DNA of 31,003 bases. Source: Candidatus Sumerlaeota bacterium (GTDB lineage: Bacteria; UBP6; UBA1177). The stretch's first letter is position 1. Each line of letters starts with the position of its first letter. Where the stretch lies: positions 1-31,003 of the forward strand of contig SLGQ01000158.1 of assembly GCA_007136595.1 (NCBI GenBank), read 5' to 3'. Position numbers and translations under genes: made by a program. The notes beneath the pieces are model-generated. The model was not told the DNA's origin. It made no database searches and worked only from the letters and a program-made list of their open reading frames with translations. This document shows positions 1 to 9,446 of this stretch, in pieces.

Positions 1-1485
1 GGAGGAGATATTTTAATTGATGCGACTTCAGGAATTTATGCTGATGGAATTACATGCGGAACTTCTGATGGTAAATCATCTTCCGCTTATTCCACAGGAG
101 GAGGTAGCGGAGCAGGGCACAGAGATGCAGGTGGATTATCGAAATATTGGACAGGTTCAAACATTTTTAATTTGACAGGAGGTGCGGCAGTTGGAAGCAT
201 GAGTGTGCTTAATTATTTAACAGGCTCATGCGGTGGTACTAATTACCAGAACACTCAAGGTGGCAAGGGTGGTGGAGCTATCATTCTTCATGGTGGAAAT
301 ATTACAATTTCCGGGACTCTTTCCGCTAATGGAGGGAATGGAGCTTATGGTCAATATGGTGGTTCAGGTGGAGGTTCCGGCGGCTCAATAACACTCTTTG
401 GTGGCATAGTTGACCTGAAATCAAGTTCTGACTTGAGAGTTGAAGGTGGAGCCGGAGGAACTACTCACTCCAGTTATACAAATTATGCAGGAGGAACAGG
501 AAGCAAAGGGATGATAAAAATTCTTTCAGGTCAGAAATCGGCAGGCATAGTCGTTCCTGGTGCAAAAATAGGTACATATAATGTTTTAACTGTAGCTCCT
601 CCCGATGTTATCTCTTCAACTACTCATCCACAACCTGAAAAATGGTATAATGACGGTTTTTCTGAAGCTATGATAAGTTGGAACAGACCCACTTATCTTG
701 ATGTTTCAGCATATTTTTATAAAGTTAACACAAGTGTTGTAAGCGTCCCTGTAAGCGGAGACGGCATTTATACTGAAAACAATACAGTTGTTCTTGATTC
801 TGATGATTTTGCTGCTGGTGTTAACTATTTTCACATAACAACCAATGATATTGAAGGTCAGACAGGAACTGTCGAGAACGCTTTTGTATTAAAGGTAAAC
901 AATATTCCTCCGACAATATCTTCTTCTTCCCATTCAAGCCAGAACACTTTTTACCAAACTGCAACAGTGTCTCTCAACTGGACCGACCCTTCCGGGAGAT
1001 CGGGTAGCTTTCCTTTATATAGATATATATGGGACAGATATGCAGGAACTACACCCTCATCAACTACAGGTGTTGAAACAGATAAAAAAGATCTCACTTT
1101 CACAGGTGTTCCTGCCGGAATATGGTACCTTCATGTCATAAGCATTGATACGATGGGGTATCCGACCAAAACGGCAAGGCACTTCAAGGTAAATGTAGGG
1201 CAGGAGCCTGGCAGAGGGAATATTGCAGGAAATGTTAAAAAACTTGGAACAAATACCGACATTGAAGGAGCTGTTGTAAAAGTTAATGACGGAATATGGA
1301 CAACGGTTACAGCATCGAACGGTTCTTATTCTTTCGGAGCGGGAACTGTCTATTCAAACACAGAATATTCCTGGCCCCAGTGGGAAGTGAGTGTTGAAGC
1401 CCCGGGCTACAAGAAGAGTGTTCAATCTGTAAATGTGTCAGCAGGAGAAACAACCCCTCTCAACTTTTTCCTTGAAGAAGAATAA
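1..1485 (+). CDS. Gly-rich secreted surface protein with C-terminal carboxypeptidase-regulatory-like domain (5' partial)
   Basis: The frame is open from base 1, so the gene begins upstream and at least 494 residues are visible. A TTG at 172 is in frame but has no ribosome binding site and is not a believable start. The first ~190 residues are Gly/Ser/Thr-rich with short repeated beta-type units (GGGSGAG, SANGGNG, SGGGSGGS), as in secreted repeat proteins. The middle (~residues 200-395) resembles Ig/fibronectin-like beta domains. The last ~90 residues look like a carboxypeptidase regulatory-like fold, with the pattern G-N-V-K-K then EGAVVKV, an S-N-G-S-Y-S-F core and a final VSAGETTPLNFFLEE. 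No T9SS-type C-terminal sorting domain or LPXTG motif is visible. A 181-base gap separates it from the next operon, so it is probably transcribed separately. Role unknown; a surface adhesin or matrix protein is a guess. Confidence 0.75.
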   Translation, partial: GGDILIDATSGIYADGITCGTSDGKSSSAYSTGGGSGAGHRDAGGLSKYWTGSNIFNLTGGAAVGSMSVLNYLTGSCGGTNYQNTQGGKGGGAIILHGGNITISGTLSANGGNGAYGQYGGSGGGSGGSITLFGGIVDLKSSSDLRVEGGAGGTTHSSYTNYAGGTGSKGMIKILSGQKSAGIVVPGAKIGTYNVLTVAPPDVISSTTHPQPEKWYNDGFSEAMISWNRPTYLDVSAYFYKVNTSVVSVPVSGDGIYTENNTVVLDSDDFAAGVNYFHITTNDIEGQTGTVENAFVLKVNNIPPTISSSSHSSQNTFYQTATVSLNWTDPSGRSGSFPLYRYIWDRYAGTTPSSTTGVETDKKDLTFTGVPAGIWYLHVISIDTMGYPTKTARHFKVNVGQEPGRGNIAGNVKKLGTNTDIEGAVVKVNDGIWTTVTASNGSYSFGAGTVYSNTEYSWPQWEVSVEAPGYKKSVQSVNVSAGETTPLNFFLEEE

Positions 1486-1588
1486 GGTTGCAAAAAAATA
1501 TGGGGCTATTATTGATTTGTTTTCTGAGTGATTAAAAACACCTATTAATTCAGGTGCATATAATTTATGCCTGAGTCGAGGAAAATTC

Positions 1589-1617
1589 TTGACATTGAGT
1601 TTAAAATCAAATAACCT
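1589..1617 (+). promoter_or_regulatory. Candidate sigma70-type promoter for the set A operon
   Basis: A perfect -35 hexamer TTGACA (1589-1594) is followed, after 17 bases, by a weak -10 TAACCT (1612-1617, 3 of 6 consensus matches). It lies about 50 bases before the ATG at 1667, in the longest gap of the window. The -10 is poor, so this is a candidate only. Upstream, 1539-1556 holds a 5-bp inverted repeat with no T-run, which I do not call a terminator. Confidence 0.35.
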
Positions 1618-1666
1618 CACGTGAGAGTTTTTGGTGGATTAACAATTCTATCTTAGGTAAGGTGCT

Positions 1667-2539
1667 ATGAGACACAGCAGATTATCCTTTATTACAGTTA
1701 TTTTAATTGTACTTTTTTCGTTCACTGTTTTCGGTGACGATCTTTTCGATCTGGATTCCGGTTTCGGTTTTTCAGATGAAGAAGAAGACACTCCGTCTTC
1801 ATCAATTTTTGACACAGAGCCGGCTCCGGCTCCTAAGGATGAAGCTAAAGCGGCTCCCAGAACTGCACAACTGCAGATCGGAGAAGCTGCGGCTGACACG
1901 GAAGCTGAGGCAGAGCTTAGAGACCTGAGTGTCGAAAGAAAAAGCAGGATCAAAGTCGTTCAAAGAAAAGAATTTCACAAAGATGGTCGTTTTGAGATCG
2001 GAATCGATGCCGGAATGATCAGTGGTGACTGGGAAGGCGTCCTTGTTGTCGGTGCCAGAATGGCTTATCACTTCAACGAATACCTTGCTCTTCAGGGAAG
2101 ATTTCTCTATGGAGCGGTATCATGGGAGAACGAAACACTTAAACAGGCTGATGAAGCAGATGCTTATGTCGCAAAGAGCAACATGACCATGGCTGGCGGT
2201 TTGTCGCTGGTTTTTTCTCCGATCTACGGAAAGGTCAGCCTTTTCGGAGATATTATTCCCAAGTACGATATTAATATATCGGCAGGTGGATATTTCTATC
2301 AGACCAAAGCTGAAGACAAAAACCAGAGTGTCAGACCTTTGACAAACAACAACGGTGCTTTTCAGATCGGTTTTGCTCCAAGAATATTCCTTGGCAAGAA
2401 CGCAAGTCTCAGTGTCTGTTCCGACTGGTTCATAATGAAAGATACCCGTCCCAGACAGGAAGGAGGAAATACTAAATACCTTAAGTCAGACTTCATGGTT
2501 ACATTGAATCTTAGTATGCTTCTTCCCTTTGATAGATAA
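1667..2539 (+). CDS. Outer-membrane beta-barrel protein, first gene of set A
   Basis: 290 residues. A Sec signal peptide (residues 1 to ~23, ending TVFG) is followed by an Asp/Glu/Ala-rich, low-complexity linker (~24-100). The C-terminal ~180 residues alternate polar and hydrophobic amino acids as in transmembrane beta-strands, for example RFEIGIDAGMISGDW and KSDFMVTLNLSMLLPF at the end. This arrangement matches the outer-membrane beta-barrel proteins encoded beside TPR and AgmX-type genes in myxobacteria (GltA/GltB-like), an assignment from gene context plus overall pattern and not from an alignment. The ATG at 1667 has a purine-rich AGGTAAGGTG upstream. The next gene starts 16 bases after the stop, so the two are co-transcribed. 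Likely role: outer-membrane end of the trans-envelope complex. Confidence 0.75.
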   Translation: MRHSRLSFITVILIVLFSFTVFGDDLFDLDSGFGFSDEEEDTPSSSIFDTEPAPAPKDEAKAAPRTAQLQIGEAAADTEAEAELRDLSVERKSRIKVVQRKEFHKDGRFEIGIDAGMISGDWEGVLVVGARMAYHFNEYLALQGRFLYGAVSWENETLKQADEADAYVAKSNMTMAGGLSLVFSPIYGKVSLFGDIIPKYDINISAGGYFYQTKAEDKNQSVRPLTNNNGAFQIGFAPRIFLGKNASLSVCSDWFIMKDTRPRQEGGNTKYLKSDFMVTLNLSMLLPFDR

Positions 2540-2555
2540 TTTGGGGGTATGTTAA

Positions 2556-4205
2556 ATGAAAAGATTAGTTATACTAATATCTTTTGCGGTTTTTGTTCTG
2601 ATGCTTTTTGCTTCCTGTGCCGAACAGCTTACTGTCCGTGAAAGGGAAATGAGAAGATATGACAGAATAGACCCGAGGATCGTTCAGGGTATGCCTGAAG
2701 CCATAGTCAAGGTCGTGGAAGCGTACAATTCAAGGGATTACTTCACTTCCGCTATAGGTTTCTATGCGATAATGAAAAATGACGAGTGGGACAGATTGCA
2801 TGAAACCGCCAGATACTATTATGCAGAGTCCCTTTTCAGGATAGGGCTTTACCAGCCTGCGGAATATCAGCTTGCTGAGATTCTTTTTGAGGGTCCTGAT
2901 TCTCATTACTTTGTTTCAGCTTTGTTGAAACTTCTTGCCGTTACTTATGAGACGCAAGATGAAAGAGTCCTTTTTGCGATTCTTTCGAATGTCGATTATT
3001 CAGCACTGCCCGCAAAATTTGCGAACGAGCTTACTTATTATATAGGTAAAATACATTTTTATAACGGGCAGGATGATCAGGCACTTCAGATGTTCAGCCA
3101 GGTAAAGGATTACAGTTCTTTTTATCCTAAATCCAGATATTTTATGGGTGTTATACAGGTGAGACAGGAAATGTTCGCTGAAGCTCTGAAAAGTTTTACT
3201 GAAATCAGAGAGATGCCCGATGATAAATATATCGGCGGAGATATTGCTAAGCTGAAAGGAATGGCGGAACTTGCACTCGGACAGCTTTATTATGCAGCTG
3301 CCTGGGCTGTTTCCAGAGATAGAGAAAGAGAAGGTAATCCGCTTGCTCTTTTCAATGTTTCTCTGAACTACTTTACCAATGTGGGAAGAGATAATGAGCA
3401 ATGGTTCGAGTCTCTGTTTGCAAGAACATGGGCATCTTTGATGATATCAAGATTCGATGCTACTCTCGGTACAGTTGTTACATTAAGGTCACCATTCTTT
3501 ACCGACATATATTTTCCTGAGATCAATGTTGTTGAAGCTGTTGCTTACTATAACCTTTGCCAGTATGATGAAGTAAATCGTGTTATCGACTACTTCTTTG
3601 GCATTTATCCGGGTTTCAATGAAAGAATGAACAGCTGGCTTGAAGAGGTTTCAACTAAAACAGGGCTGGATATTTACAGAGAACTTCTCACAATGTATCG
3701 TGATGCACAGAGGGGAGATCCGACACCTTTACCGGAATCTGTTTTGAGAACGATCGTTTATGAGCCTCTTTTTCAGAGAAAGTACAACCACATTAAAGAA
3801 ATAGAAAGAGAGTTCGGAATAATTGAAAACGCTCCGGAAGCTTTCAGGACAAGTGTGATAGCACAGGATATTTCCAAGAAAATGGCTTACCAGCTTGCAA
3901 CATTGAGAGATGAAGCAGGAAGAATGCTTGTTCAAAGAGTTCAGGAACTGAACAATGAACTTGGTCAGCTTATTGCAGATATGGGTGCAATAAGATTTGA
4001 GATGACAGACAGTCAGGTAAGAGTTCTTGAAAAACAGGAAGTTTTTGGAAGAAGAGCTGAAGAAGAGCCGGAAGAAGTTGTAGAAAAAGAAATGAACCCT
4101 TCCGTTCCCGATGGTTACTACTACTGGCCGTTTGACGGTGAATATTGGGAAGATGAACTGGGATATTATTTCTTTCAAGTTGAAAATATATGCAGGGAAC
4201 AATAA
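2556..4205 (+). CDS. TPR-containing lipoprotein (set A)
   Basis: 549 residues. The N-terminus is a lipoprotein signal with lipobox FASC, predicted lipidated Cys21; residue +2 is Ala, not Asp, so outer-membrane targeting is expected if the Lol rule holds. Residues ~45-390 are helical repeats of TPR type, e.g. YYYAESLFRIGLYQPAEYQL. The last ~30 residues are rich in aromatics and acids (YYYWPFDGEYWEDELGYYFF) and end with a Cys four residues from the C-terminus. From memory, a similar tail occurs in TPR proteins of gliding clusters in Deltaproteobacteria-type genomes. Its paralogue in set B is the protein at 13146, which shares the element FxGVxxxRQExFxxA but lacks this tail. The start is set by GGGGG 8 bases upstream of the ATG. 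Likely a periplasmic scaffold of the machine (GltE-like is an inference). Confidence 0.8.
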   Translation: MKRLVILISFAVFVLMLFASCAEQLTVREREMRRYDRIDPRIVQGMPEAIVKVVEAYNSRDYFTSAIGFYAIMKNDEWDRLHETARYYYAESLFRIGLYQPAEYQLAEILFEGPDSHYFVSALLKLLAVTYETQDERVLFAILSNVDYSALPAKFANELTYYIGKIHFYNGQDDQALQMFSQVKDYSSFYPKSRYFMGVIQVRQEMFAEALKSFTEIREMPDDKYIGGDIAKLKGMAELALGQLYYAAAWAVSRDREREGNPLALFNVSLNYFTNVGRDNEQWFESLFARTWASLMISRFDATLGTVVTLRSPFFTDIYFPEINVVEAVAYYNLCQYDEVNRVIDYFFGIYPGFNERMNSWLEEVSTKTGLDIYRELLTMYRDAQRGDPTPLPESVLRTIVYEPLFQRKYNHIKEIEREFGIIENAPEAFRTSVIAQDISKKMAYQLATLRDEAGRMLVQRVQELNNELGQLIADMGAIRFEMTDSQVRVLEKQEVFGRRAEEEPEEVVEKEMNPSVPDGYYYWPFDGEYWEDELGYYFFQVENICREQ

Positions 4206-4244
4206 TTGATATTGAGTGAAAAACCAGATAAGGGGTTTTGAAAA

Positions 4245-7200
4245 ATGGTTACAAAAAAAACATTATGCACTTTTTTAGTGTTGTTGGCAGTTGTTACTGC
4301 TACAAGTGATTTAGCAGCACAGAGAAAAAGAAGAGAAGTCGATACTTCTACCGGTCCGGCAAGGACTCAGGTGGAAACTGCTACAATAGAGATTGACTCG
4401 AAAGCCATGGAAAAAAGAAATGAAGCCATAAGACAGCTTCAAGAGTTGATCAGGGATTATCCGGAAGGTCCTAGAAAGGCCGAGATATATCGCCGTTTGG
4501 CAGAACTTTACTGGGAACAGTCAAGAGCCACCAGAGGGGCGATAATGGAGGAGTACCAGAGGGAGACCAACAGATATTACGAGCTTAACGATCCCAATCT
4601 TCCTATGCCTGAACTCAACCTTAACCCTGCTTGGGAGTGGAACAATAAAGCCATTGAAATTTGTGACTACATCATCAAAACCTATCCAAATTTTGAAAAT
4701 ATTGATGAAGTTTATTTCTTCATGGCTTCAAACCTCATGGAAGTTGGTCAGCCACTCAGGGCGGTAAGATATTATACACTTGTTGTTGAGAGATTTGAAA
4801 ACTCCAGGTTTGCCGCAGACTCATATTTTGCAATGGGAGAATATTTCTTTGAAAACAACAATGTTTTTAAAGCTATGCCTAATTACAAGGCAATAATTGA
4901 CAAGTTCCCCGACAACAAATTCTACGGATATGCACTGTATAAATATGCTTGGTGTATGTATAATGTCGGTGAATACGAAGAGTCTGTAAAGCTTTTCCAA
5001 CAGGTTGTTGAAGTTGCCCAGAAAATGGTTGGAGCCGATGGAAGAGTGGGAGACCAGGATCTTATGGAAAATGCTCTTAACGATATGGTTGCTCCCTATG
5101 CTGAATCAGGTTCAGTTGACGATGCCGAGAGATACTTTAAAACGATCGTTAAAGAAACAAGATACTTTATTGCAGTTCTCAGAAGACTTGCTGAAATATA
5201 TTTCAGCCAGGACAGGAATGAAGAGGCGATTGTAATTTATAGAAAACTTATTGAGGAAGCCCCCGAAAGACCTGAGGGTCCTACATGGCAGAAACAGATA
5301 GTTGAAAGTTACCAGAAAATGAACAACAAGGATATGGTCAGGAAAGAGATCATAAATCTTGTTAAAAATTATGCTGATCCTAAAGCACCATGGGTACAGG
5401 CAAACAAAGAAGATGAAGTAACCCTTGAAAGTGCGAGGCAGACAGCTGAAACCGCTTTGAGGATCATGACAGTTGACTATCACAATGAAGCAAGGAAGAC
5501 CAATAACAGAGCTACATGGGATATTGTCGCCGAACTTTATCCTATATATCTTGAATATTTTCCAAAGTCAGAAGCTTCTTATGATATGCGTTTTAACTAT
5601 GCAGAGTTTTTGTGGGATCACAAAAAATATTCCGAAGCGGGTGACCAATACCAGATAGTTGCCGACATGAACCCGAAAGGTCACCATTTTGAAAATGCAT
5701 CTTTTGGAGCAGTAAGTTGTTTCGGTATGTTGCTTGAAGCTGAGCAGAAAAAAGCGGAAAATCTTGCCAAACAGAGAATGGCGGAATCAAGGAAACAGGG
5801 TGCTGGTGAGATCCAATCTGACAGAGTTGCTCTTGCTGATGAAAAAGCGGATGTTAAAAAAGAAGAAATTGAAGATCAGTTTAAGCCGCAACCGATCCCT
5901 GATCTTCATCAGAGATTTATAAATGCTACAGAAACATATATCAGAAACATTCCCAGATCGAAATATTTGGTTGATATCATTTATAAACAGGCTATAACAT
6001 ACTACAGTTTCAATCATTTTGATAAAGCTGTGCCAAGTTTTGAAATGATAGTTCAGAAGCACCCCAGACACAATCTTGCTGTTTATGCCGCTGACCTCAT
6101 AATGGACTCTCTTAACATGACAAGAGACTGGGAAGCCATTAACAGTAAAGCCCGTGAAATGCTTCGTAACTCTGCCCTTATTTCAGGAAGGAACAGGTTG
6201 AGGAATGACCTTGAAAGTTTTAAGGAAATGGCATCGTTCTATTCTTCTGAAATTCCTGCGCAAGGTAAAAGATATCTTGAGTCGGCTGACAGATACATGG
6301 CTTTTGTAACTGAATTCCCGAGGTCAAAATTCAATGATGTGGCAAAGTTCAATGCCATTGTTTATTACCAGAGGGGAGGAGATCTTTACAGGTCGATAAG
6401 AGTTCAGGAACAGTTCCTCAGAGAGACAGGTGAAGTTTATGTGAAATCCGGTTTGCGCGACAGGATCATGTTCGGGCTTGCAAGAAACTACGAGGCAATT
6501 GCTGAGTATGACAGGGCGGCAAGACTGTATGTTGATTTTGTTGAACAATCTCCTGACAGCAAAGATGCAAAGGATGCAATATTTAACGCCGCTGTTCTTT
6601 TTGAAGCAATCGGTGACACCGAAAGAGCTATAGATAACTATAGGCTTTATGTTGAAAAACATGCAGAAACAGACAAAGAGAAAAGTCAGATAGCGCTTCA
6701 GTACGGTTACATCTGGATGAGAAGAGGTAGAACATTCTACGACCGTGCGGAAAGAGGTTTTGACAGGTTTGTTTCAGATCATCTTGACATTAGAGGACTT
6801 GAGGATTTCTTTTTTATAGATGAAAAAGGTCAAAGAAAAGAGATAACCTCCAATCCAAGTGTAGTTGTTGAGAAGGGTACTCCGAATGTAATTTTTGCTC
6901 TTTACGGAGCAAGAATGAGAATGAACGAGGAGCTTGGCAACAGAGAACAGTTCTATGCAAATGTTGACAAAGTTCTTCAAATATTCAGAGGCGGAGAATT
7001 CAAAGAGAAAGAAGAGATCAACGAAATTTCAAGAGATACTATAGCAAAGGCTATGCTTGCAGAACTTGCTTCTGAATTTAAGGATTTCCTTGAGATAAGG
7101 TTTGATAATATTGAAATAAAACCTAAAATGAAAGGATACGAACTCCTTACATTCGGATTTGATGTTGTTGACGGAGAGATAATACATCACGGAGGTGAAA

Positions 7201-7874
7201 ATCCTGATGATTATCTTACACCTGCTGATAAAAGGAACTTAAGAGCAGCCGCAAAAATTAAAGATGATTTCAATGAGGTTTCCCAGGAAAGGATGACCAG
7301 AAAAATTGAGCTCACTGTTTCTCTTACTGATAAATACGCTAATATTATTGAAGCCACTAAATCTCCGAGATACACTCCGGCAGTTCTTTATCACATAGGT
7401 CGAATTTACAGAGATCTTACCGACCAAATGTTCAATGCACCTGTTGCTCCATGGTTGAGTGAAGCACAGATCGCTGAATATCAGACCTTTCTGCAGGAAA
7501 GAGCTTTCGGAGCACAGAAAAATGCAGTTACCTTTTTTGAGCAGGCGATAGTACAGGGATACAATACCTCTGTTTACAGTGACTGGTTATTGAGAGCAAG
7601 GAAACAGCTGAAATACTTCCCGTTGGTTACTGGTGCAAAATATTATGACGAAAATGAAATAGTTCCGCGTCCGAATATGATAGAGACATCTTCTTTTATC
7701 GGAAGACTTGACAGGAATATTAAATTCCCTGAAATGGACCCGAAGGAAAGAGAAGCCTTGAAAAGGTCTTTGAACAGACCTAAAACAACTACAGTTCAGC
7801 AGGAAGCGGGAACAGAAGAAGCCTCAGAAGTTGTTGAGGAGTCAAAACCTGAAGAAACTGAAACCAGTGAATAG
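4245..7874 (+). CDS. Very large periplasmic TPR protein (set A; GltI/AgmU-like architecture)
   Basis: 1209 residues. It has a Sec signal peptide (cleavage near residue 25, after LAA) followed by TPR-like helical repeats over nearly the whole length, e.g. EEAIVIYRKLIEEAPERP and YDRAARLYVDFVEQSP. A Lys/Glu-rich charged segment interrupts the repeats at about residues 505-550, and a low-complexity Glu/Thr/Ser tail occupies the last ~40 residues. It aligns by eye with the 1103-residue protein at 15425 along the N-terminal half (RLAELYWEQS versus RLAELYYERS; YALYKYAWCMYNVGEYEESV versus ILYKLAWTYYRQNFFEKAV), so the two are paralogues. AAGGGG lies 9 bases before the ATG. Family knowledge: large TPR proteins of this kind (AgmU/GltI) are periplasmic parts of the myxobacterial gliding machine. 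The specific equivalence is inferred. Confidence 0.8.
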   Translation: MVTKKTLCTFLVLLAVVTATSDLAAQRKRREVDTSTGPARTQVETATIEIDSKAMEKRNEAIRQLQELIRDYPEGPRKAEIYRRLAELYWEQSRATRGAIMEEYQRETNRYYELNDPNLPMPELNLNPAWEWNNKAIEICDYIIKTYPNFENIDEVYFFMASNLMEVGQPLRAVRYYTLVVERFENSRFAADSYFAMGEYFFENNNVFKAMPNYKAIIDKFPDNKFYGYALYKYAWCMYNVGEYEESVKLFQQVVEVAQKMVGADGRVGDQDLMENALNDMVAPYAESGSVDDAERYFKTIVKETRYFIAVLRRLAEIYFSQDRNEEAIVIYRKLIEEAPERPEGPTWQKQIVESYQKMNNKDMVRKEIINLVKNYADPKAPWVQANKEDEVTLESARQTAETALRIMTVDYHNEARKTNNRATWDIVAELYPIYLEYFPKSEASYDMRFNYAEFLWDHKKYSEAGDQYQIVADMNPKGHHFENASFGAVSCFGMLLEAEQKKAENLAKQRMAESRKQGAGEIQSDRVALADEKADVKKEEIEDQFKPQPIPDLHQRFINATETYIRNIPRSKYLVDIIYKQAITYYSFNHFDKAVPSFEMIVQKHPRHNLAVYAADLIMDSLNMTRDWEAINSKAREMLRNSALISGRNRLRNDLESFKEMASFYSSEIPAQGKRYLESADRYMAFVTEFPRSKFNDVAKFNAIVYYQRGGDLYRSIRVQEQFLRETGEVYVKSGLRDRIMFGLARNYEAIAEYDRAARLYVDFVEQSPDSKDAKDAIFNAAVLFEAIGDTERAIDNYRLYVEKHAETDKEKSQIALQYGYIWMRRGRTFYDRAERGFDRFVSDHLDIRGLEDFFFIDEKGQRKEITSNPSVVVEKGTPNVIFALYGARMRMNEELGNREQFYANVDKVLQIFRGGEFKEKEEINEISRDTIAKAMLAELASEFKDFLEIRFDNIEIKPKMKGYELLTFGFDVVDGEIIHHGGENPDDYLTPADKRNLRAAAKIKDDFNEVSQERMTRKIELTVSLTDKYANIIEATKSPRYTPAVLYHIGRIYRDLTDQMFNAPVAPWLSEAQIAEYQTFLQERAFGAQKNAVTFFEQAIVQGYNTSVYSDWLLRARKQLKYFPLVTGAKYYDENEIVPRPNMIETSSFIGRLDRNIKFPEMDPKEREALKRSLNRPKTTTVQQEAGTEEASEVVEESKPEETETSE

Positions 7875-7886
7875 GGGGACTAAAAT

Positions 7887-9026
7887 ATGAAAAGGATATT
7901 TCTTGTTACAGTTTTTATGGCTGTTCTCTTCGTAGGTGCATGTGCAACGGCACCTAAAGTTGAGGAGAAAGAAGAAAAAGTTGTTGTGGTTGAAAGAAAA
8001 GAACCCAGGGAGCCGGAAGATTGGGCAAAATACTTCACCGAAAAAGGGGCGGAAGCTCTTGAAATAAGAGACGGTAAGGTTGATTTTCCAAATGCCATAA
8101 AGTATTTTGAACGTGCAATTAAAGCGTACCCGACCTCCCCGACACTTTATTATAATTTGGGACTTGTTTACCAGAGAATGGGTAACGACCAGAAAGCTGT
8201 TGAGTACTATAACAAAGCTTTGGAACTTGATCCTAAATATGCAATGCCGGTCATAAACAGAGCTGCCATTTATGCAAACAGGCTCGAATATAATAGAGCA
8301 ATAGAGGTGTGTGAAAATTTTCTAGACAGAGAAAACGACAAAGATGTTGTTGTACTGAGTGCATTAGCCGGTTTTTATCTTCTCAGAGGTGACAACATAA
8401 ATGCCATTCAGTCAGTTAGAAGAATTCTTGTTCAGGATCAGGCAAATGTTGATGCTCTTAAAAACCTCGGTATGATATACTTCCTTAACAGAGACATCGG
8501 TTTGGCTACTATGGTTACTACCAACTCTTATAATTTAAGACCTGATGATGCAGGTATTGCCAACAACCGCGGTGTTCTTTTTTCTGATCAGGGAGATGAT
8601 TCTCTTGCCATGCTCTATTTCGGGAACGCACTGAATAACGATTCTAAAAATGTAAGTGCTAACTTTAATATTGGTGCAATTGCCATGAGATATGGCGATG
8701 CAGAAACAGCTTATGAGAGATTTTCCATTGTGCTTTCTCAGGATCCTGACAATCTTAGAGCCCGTGTTGGACTTGCAATAGCATTAAGAGGACTTTCAAG
8801 ATTTGAAGATGCTGAGAAACAGTATCAGAAAGTTTTGTCAAAGAACCCTAATCATGCAAAAGCAACTTTTAATCTCGGAATTCTTTATTATGACCATATG
8901 AATAAACAAGTTGAAGCAAAAGCATTGTTCAGAAGGTTTATTTCTATTGCAGACGGTATAGATCAAGATCATATCGTTCATAAATATTTGGCTGATAAAG
9001 TTTTTATAAGACCCAAAGAGGACTGA
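7887..9026 (+). CDS. TPR lipoprotein (set A)
   Basis: 379 residues. The lipobox VGAC gives predicted lipidated Cys19 (+2 Ala, outer-membrane type). A short Lys/Glu linker is followed by about eight consecutive TPR units from ~residue 65 to 365, many near consensus (SPTLYYNLGLVYQRMGNDQK; AKATFNLGILYYDHMNKQVE). It starts 12 bases after the previous stop with GGGGG 8 bases upstream. It is the counterpart of the lipoprotein at 18733 in set B, since both have the same position after a giant TPR protein and the same lipobox-charged linker-TPR layout. Probably an outer-membrane-anchored, periplasm-facing scaffold. TPR folds bind proteins, but the partner cannot be read from sequence. Confidence 0.82.
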   Translation: MKRIFLVTVFMAVLFVGACATAPKVEEKEEKVVVVERKEPREPEDWAKYFTEKGAEALEIRDGKVDFPNAIKYFERAIKAYPTSPTLYYNLGLVYQRMGNDQKAVEYYNKALELDPKYAMPVINRAAIYANRLEYNRAIEVCENFLDRENDKDVVVLSALAGFYLLRGDNINAIQSVRRILVQDQANVDALKNLGMIYFLNRDIGLATMVTTNSYNLRPDDAGIANNRGVLFSDQGDDSLAMLYFGNALNNDSKNVSANFNIGAIAMRYGDAETAYERFSIVLSQDPDNLRARVGLAIALRGLSRFEDAEKQYQKVLSKNPNHAKATFNLGILYYDHMNKQVEAKALFRRFISIADGIDQDHIVHKYLADKVFIRPKED

Positions 9027-9062
9027 TTTTAATGCTTAATAAGTGTAATATGAAAAAATTGG

Positions 9063-9093
9063 TTGAAATTTTTTTTATTCAGTATAGTATAAT
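9063..9093 (+). promoter_or_regulatory. Candidate promoter in the 9027-9138 gap
   Basis: TTGAAA (9063-9068) and a perfect TATAAT (9088-9093) are separated by 19 bases, slightly long. An overlapping TATAGT starts at 9083. Just upstream is an A/T-only inverted repeat (9053-9060 with 9067-9074, 6-base loop) that runs into a T-tract. It could be a weak terminator for the upstream operon, but its stem has no G or C. The arrangement suggests that the small gene and AgmX-type gene downstream have their own transcription start. Confidence 0.45.
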
Positions 9094-9138
9094 AACTGGT
9101 GTACGGTTGTTGAGTTCGGAAATATAGGAGGTTTAGTG

Positions 9139-9405
9139 ATGAAAAAAATCATTGCTTTGGTTATAATGTTTTTATTCTTCGGCATTTTAAGTGCTCAGGA
9201 AGCTGAGACTGATGCTCAGGGAAACATTATCGTTTACAGAGAAAAAACGGTTATTGACTTTGAAGATGTTATGCTTGAAGGTCAAATTAAAAAACCGTCA
9301 GGTTCTTTTCTTATGGATAGAACGAGAACAAGGTTCAACAACCTTATAAATATGAAAGAAGATTTTAATAAAGAACTTGTCAGATCAGTTGACTTGTTAA
9401 ACTGA
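9139..9405 (+). CDS. Small exported protein, paired with the one at 20383 (set A)
   Basis: 88 residues from the ATG at 9139, which stands 7 bases after a consensus AGGAGG (9126-9131). The in-frame GTG at 9136 is only 4 bases away and less likely. A signal peptide ends near SAQ (~residue 20). The mature part of ~68 residues carries VMLEGQIKKPSGSFLMDRTR followed by an F-x-x-L-I segment and DFNKELVRSVDLL. The protein at 20383 has the same plan: EIEIKGKIQKPEAMYFLSRS, then FIDKVEKAL. I infer a shared motif of E/K-G-x-I-x-K-P-x-x-x-F/Y-F/L-x-x-R. Small exported proteins of this form accompany AgmX/TolQ genes in myxobacteria (possibly CglF-like; from memory, not verified). Possible role: outer-membrane or periplasmic adaptor. 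Confidence 0.68.
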   Translation: MKKIIALVIMFLFFGILSAQEAETDAQGNIIVYREKTVIDFEDVMLEGQIKKPSGSFLMDRTRTRFNNLINMKEDFNKELVRSVDLLN

Positions 9406-9446
9406 GTTTATGTTTATGTTAACCAATATATAAAGAGGCTGGAGCT

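Noticed and set aside
172..1485. Complete gene starting at TTG 172.
   Set aside because: The same frame continues open to base 1 with the same Gly/Ser-rich composition, and no ribosome binding site precedes the TTG.
1539..1556. 5-bp inverted repeat after the first gene as a terminator.
   Set aside because: The stem is too short and no T-tract follows.
9053..9076. Inverted repeat plus T-tract as a terminator after the TPR lipoprotein gene.
   Set aside because: The stem has no G or C pairs. It is mentioned with the promoter but not called.
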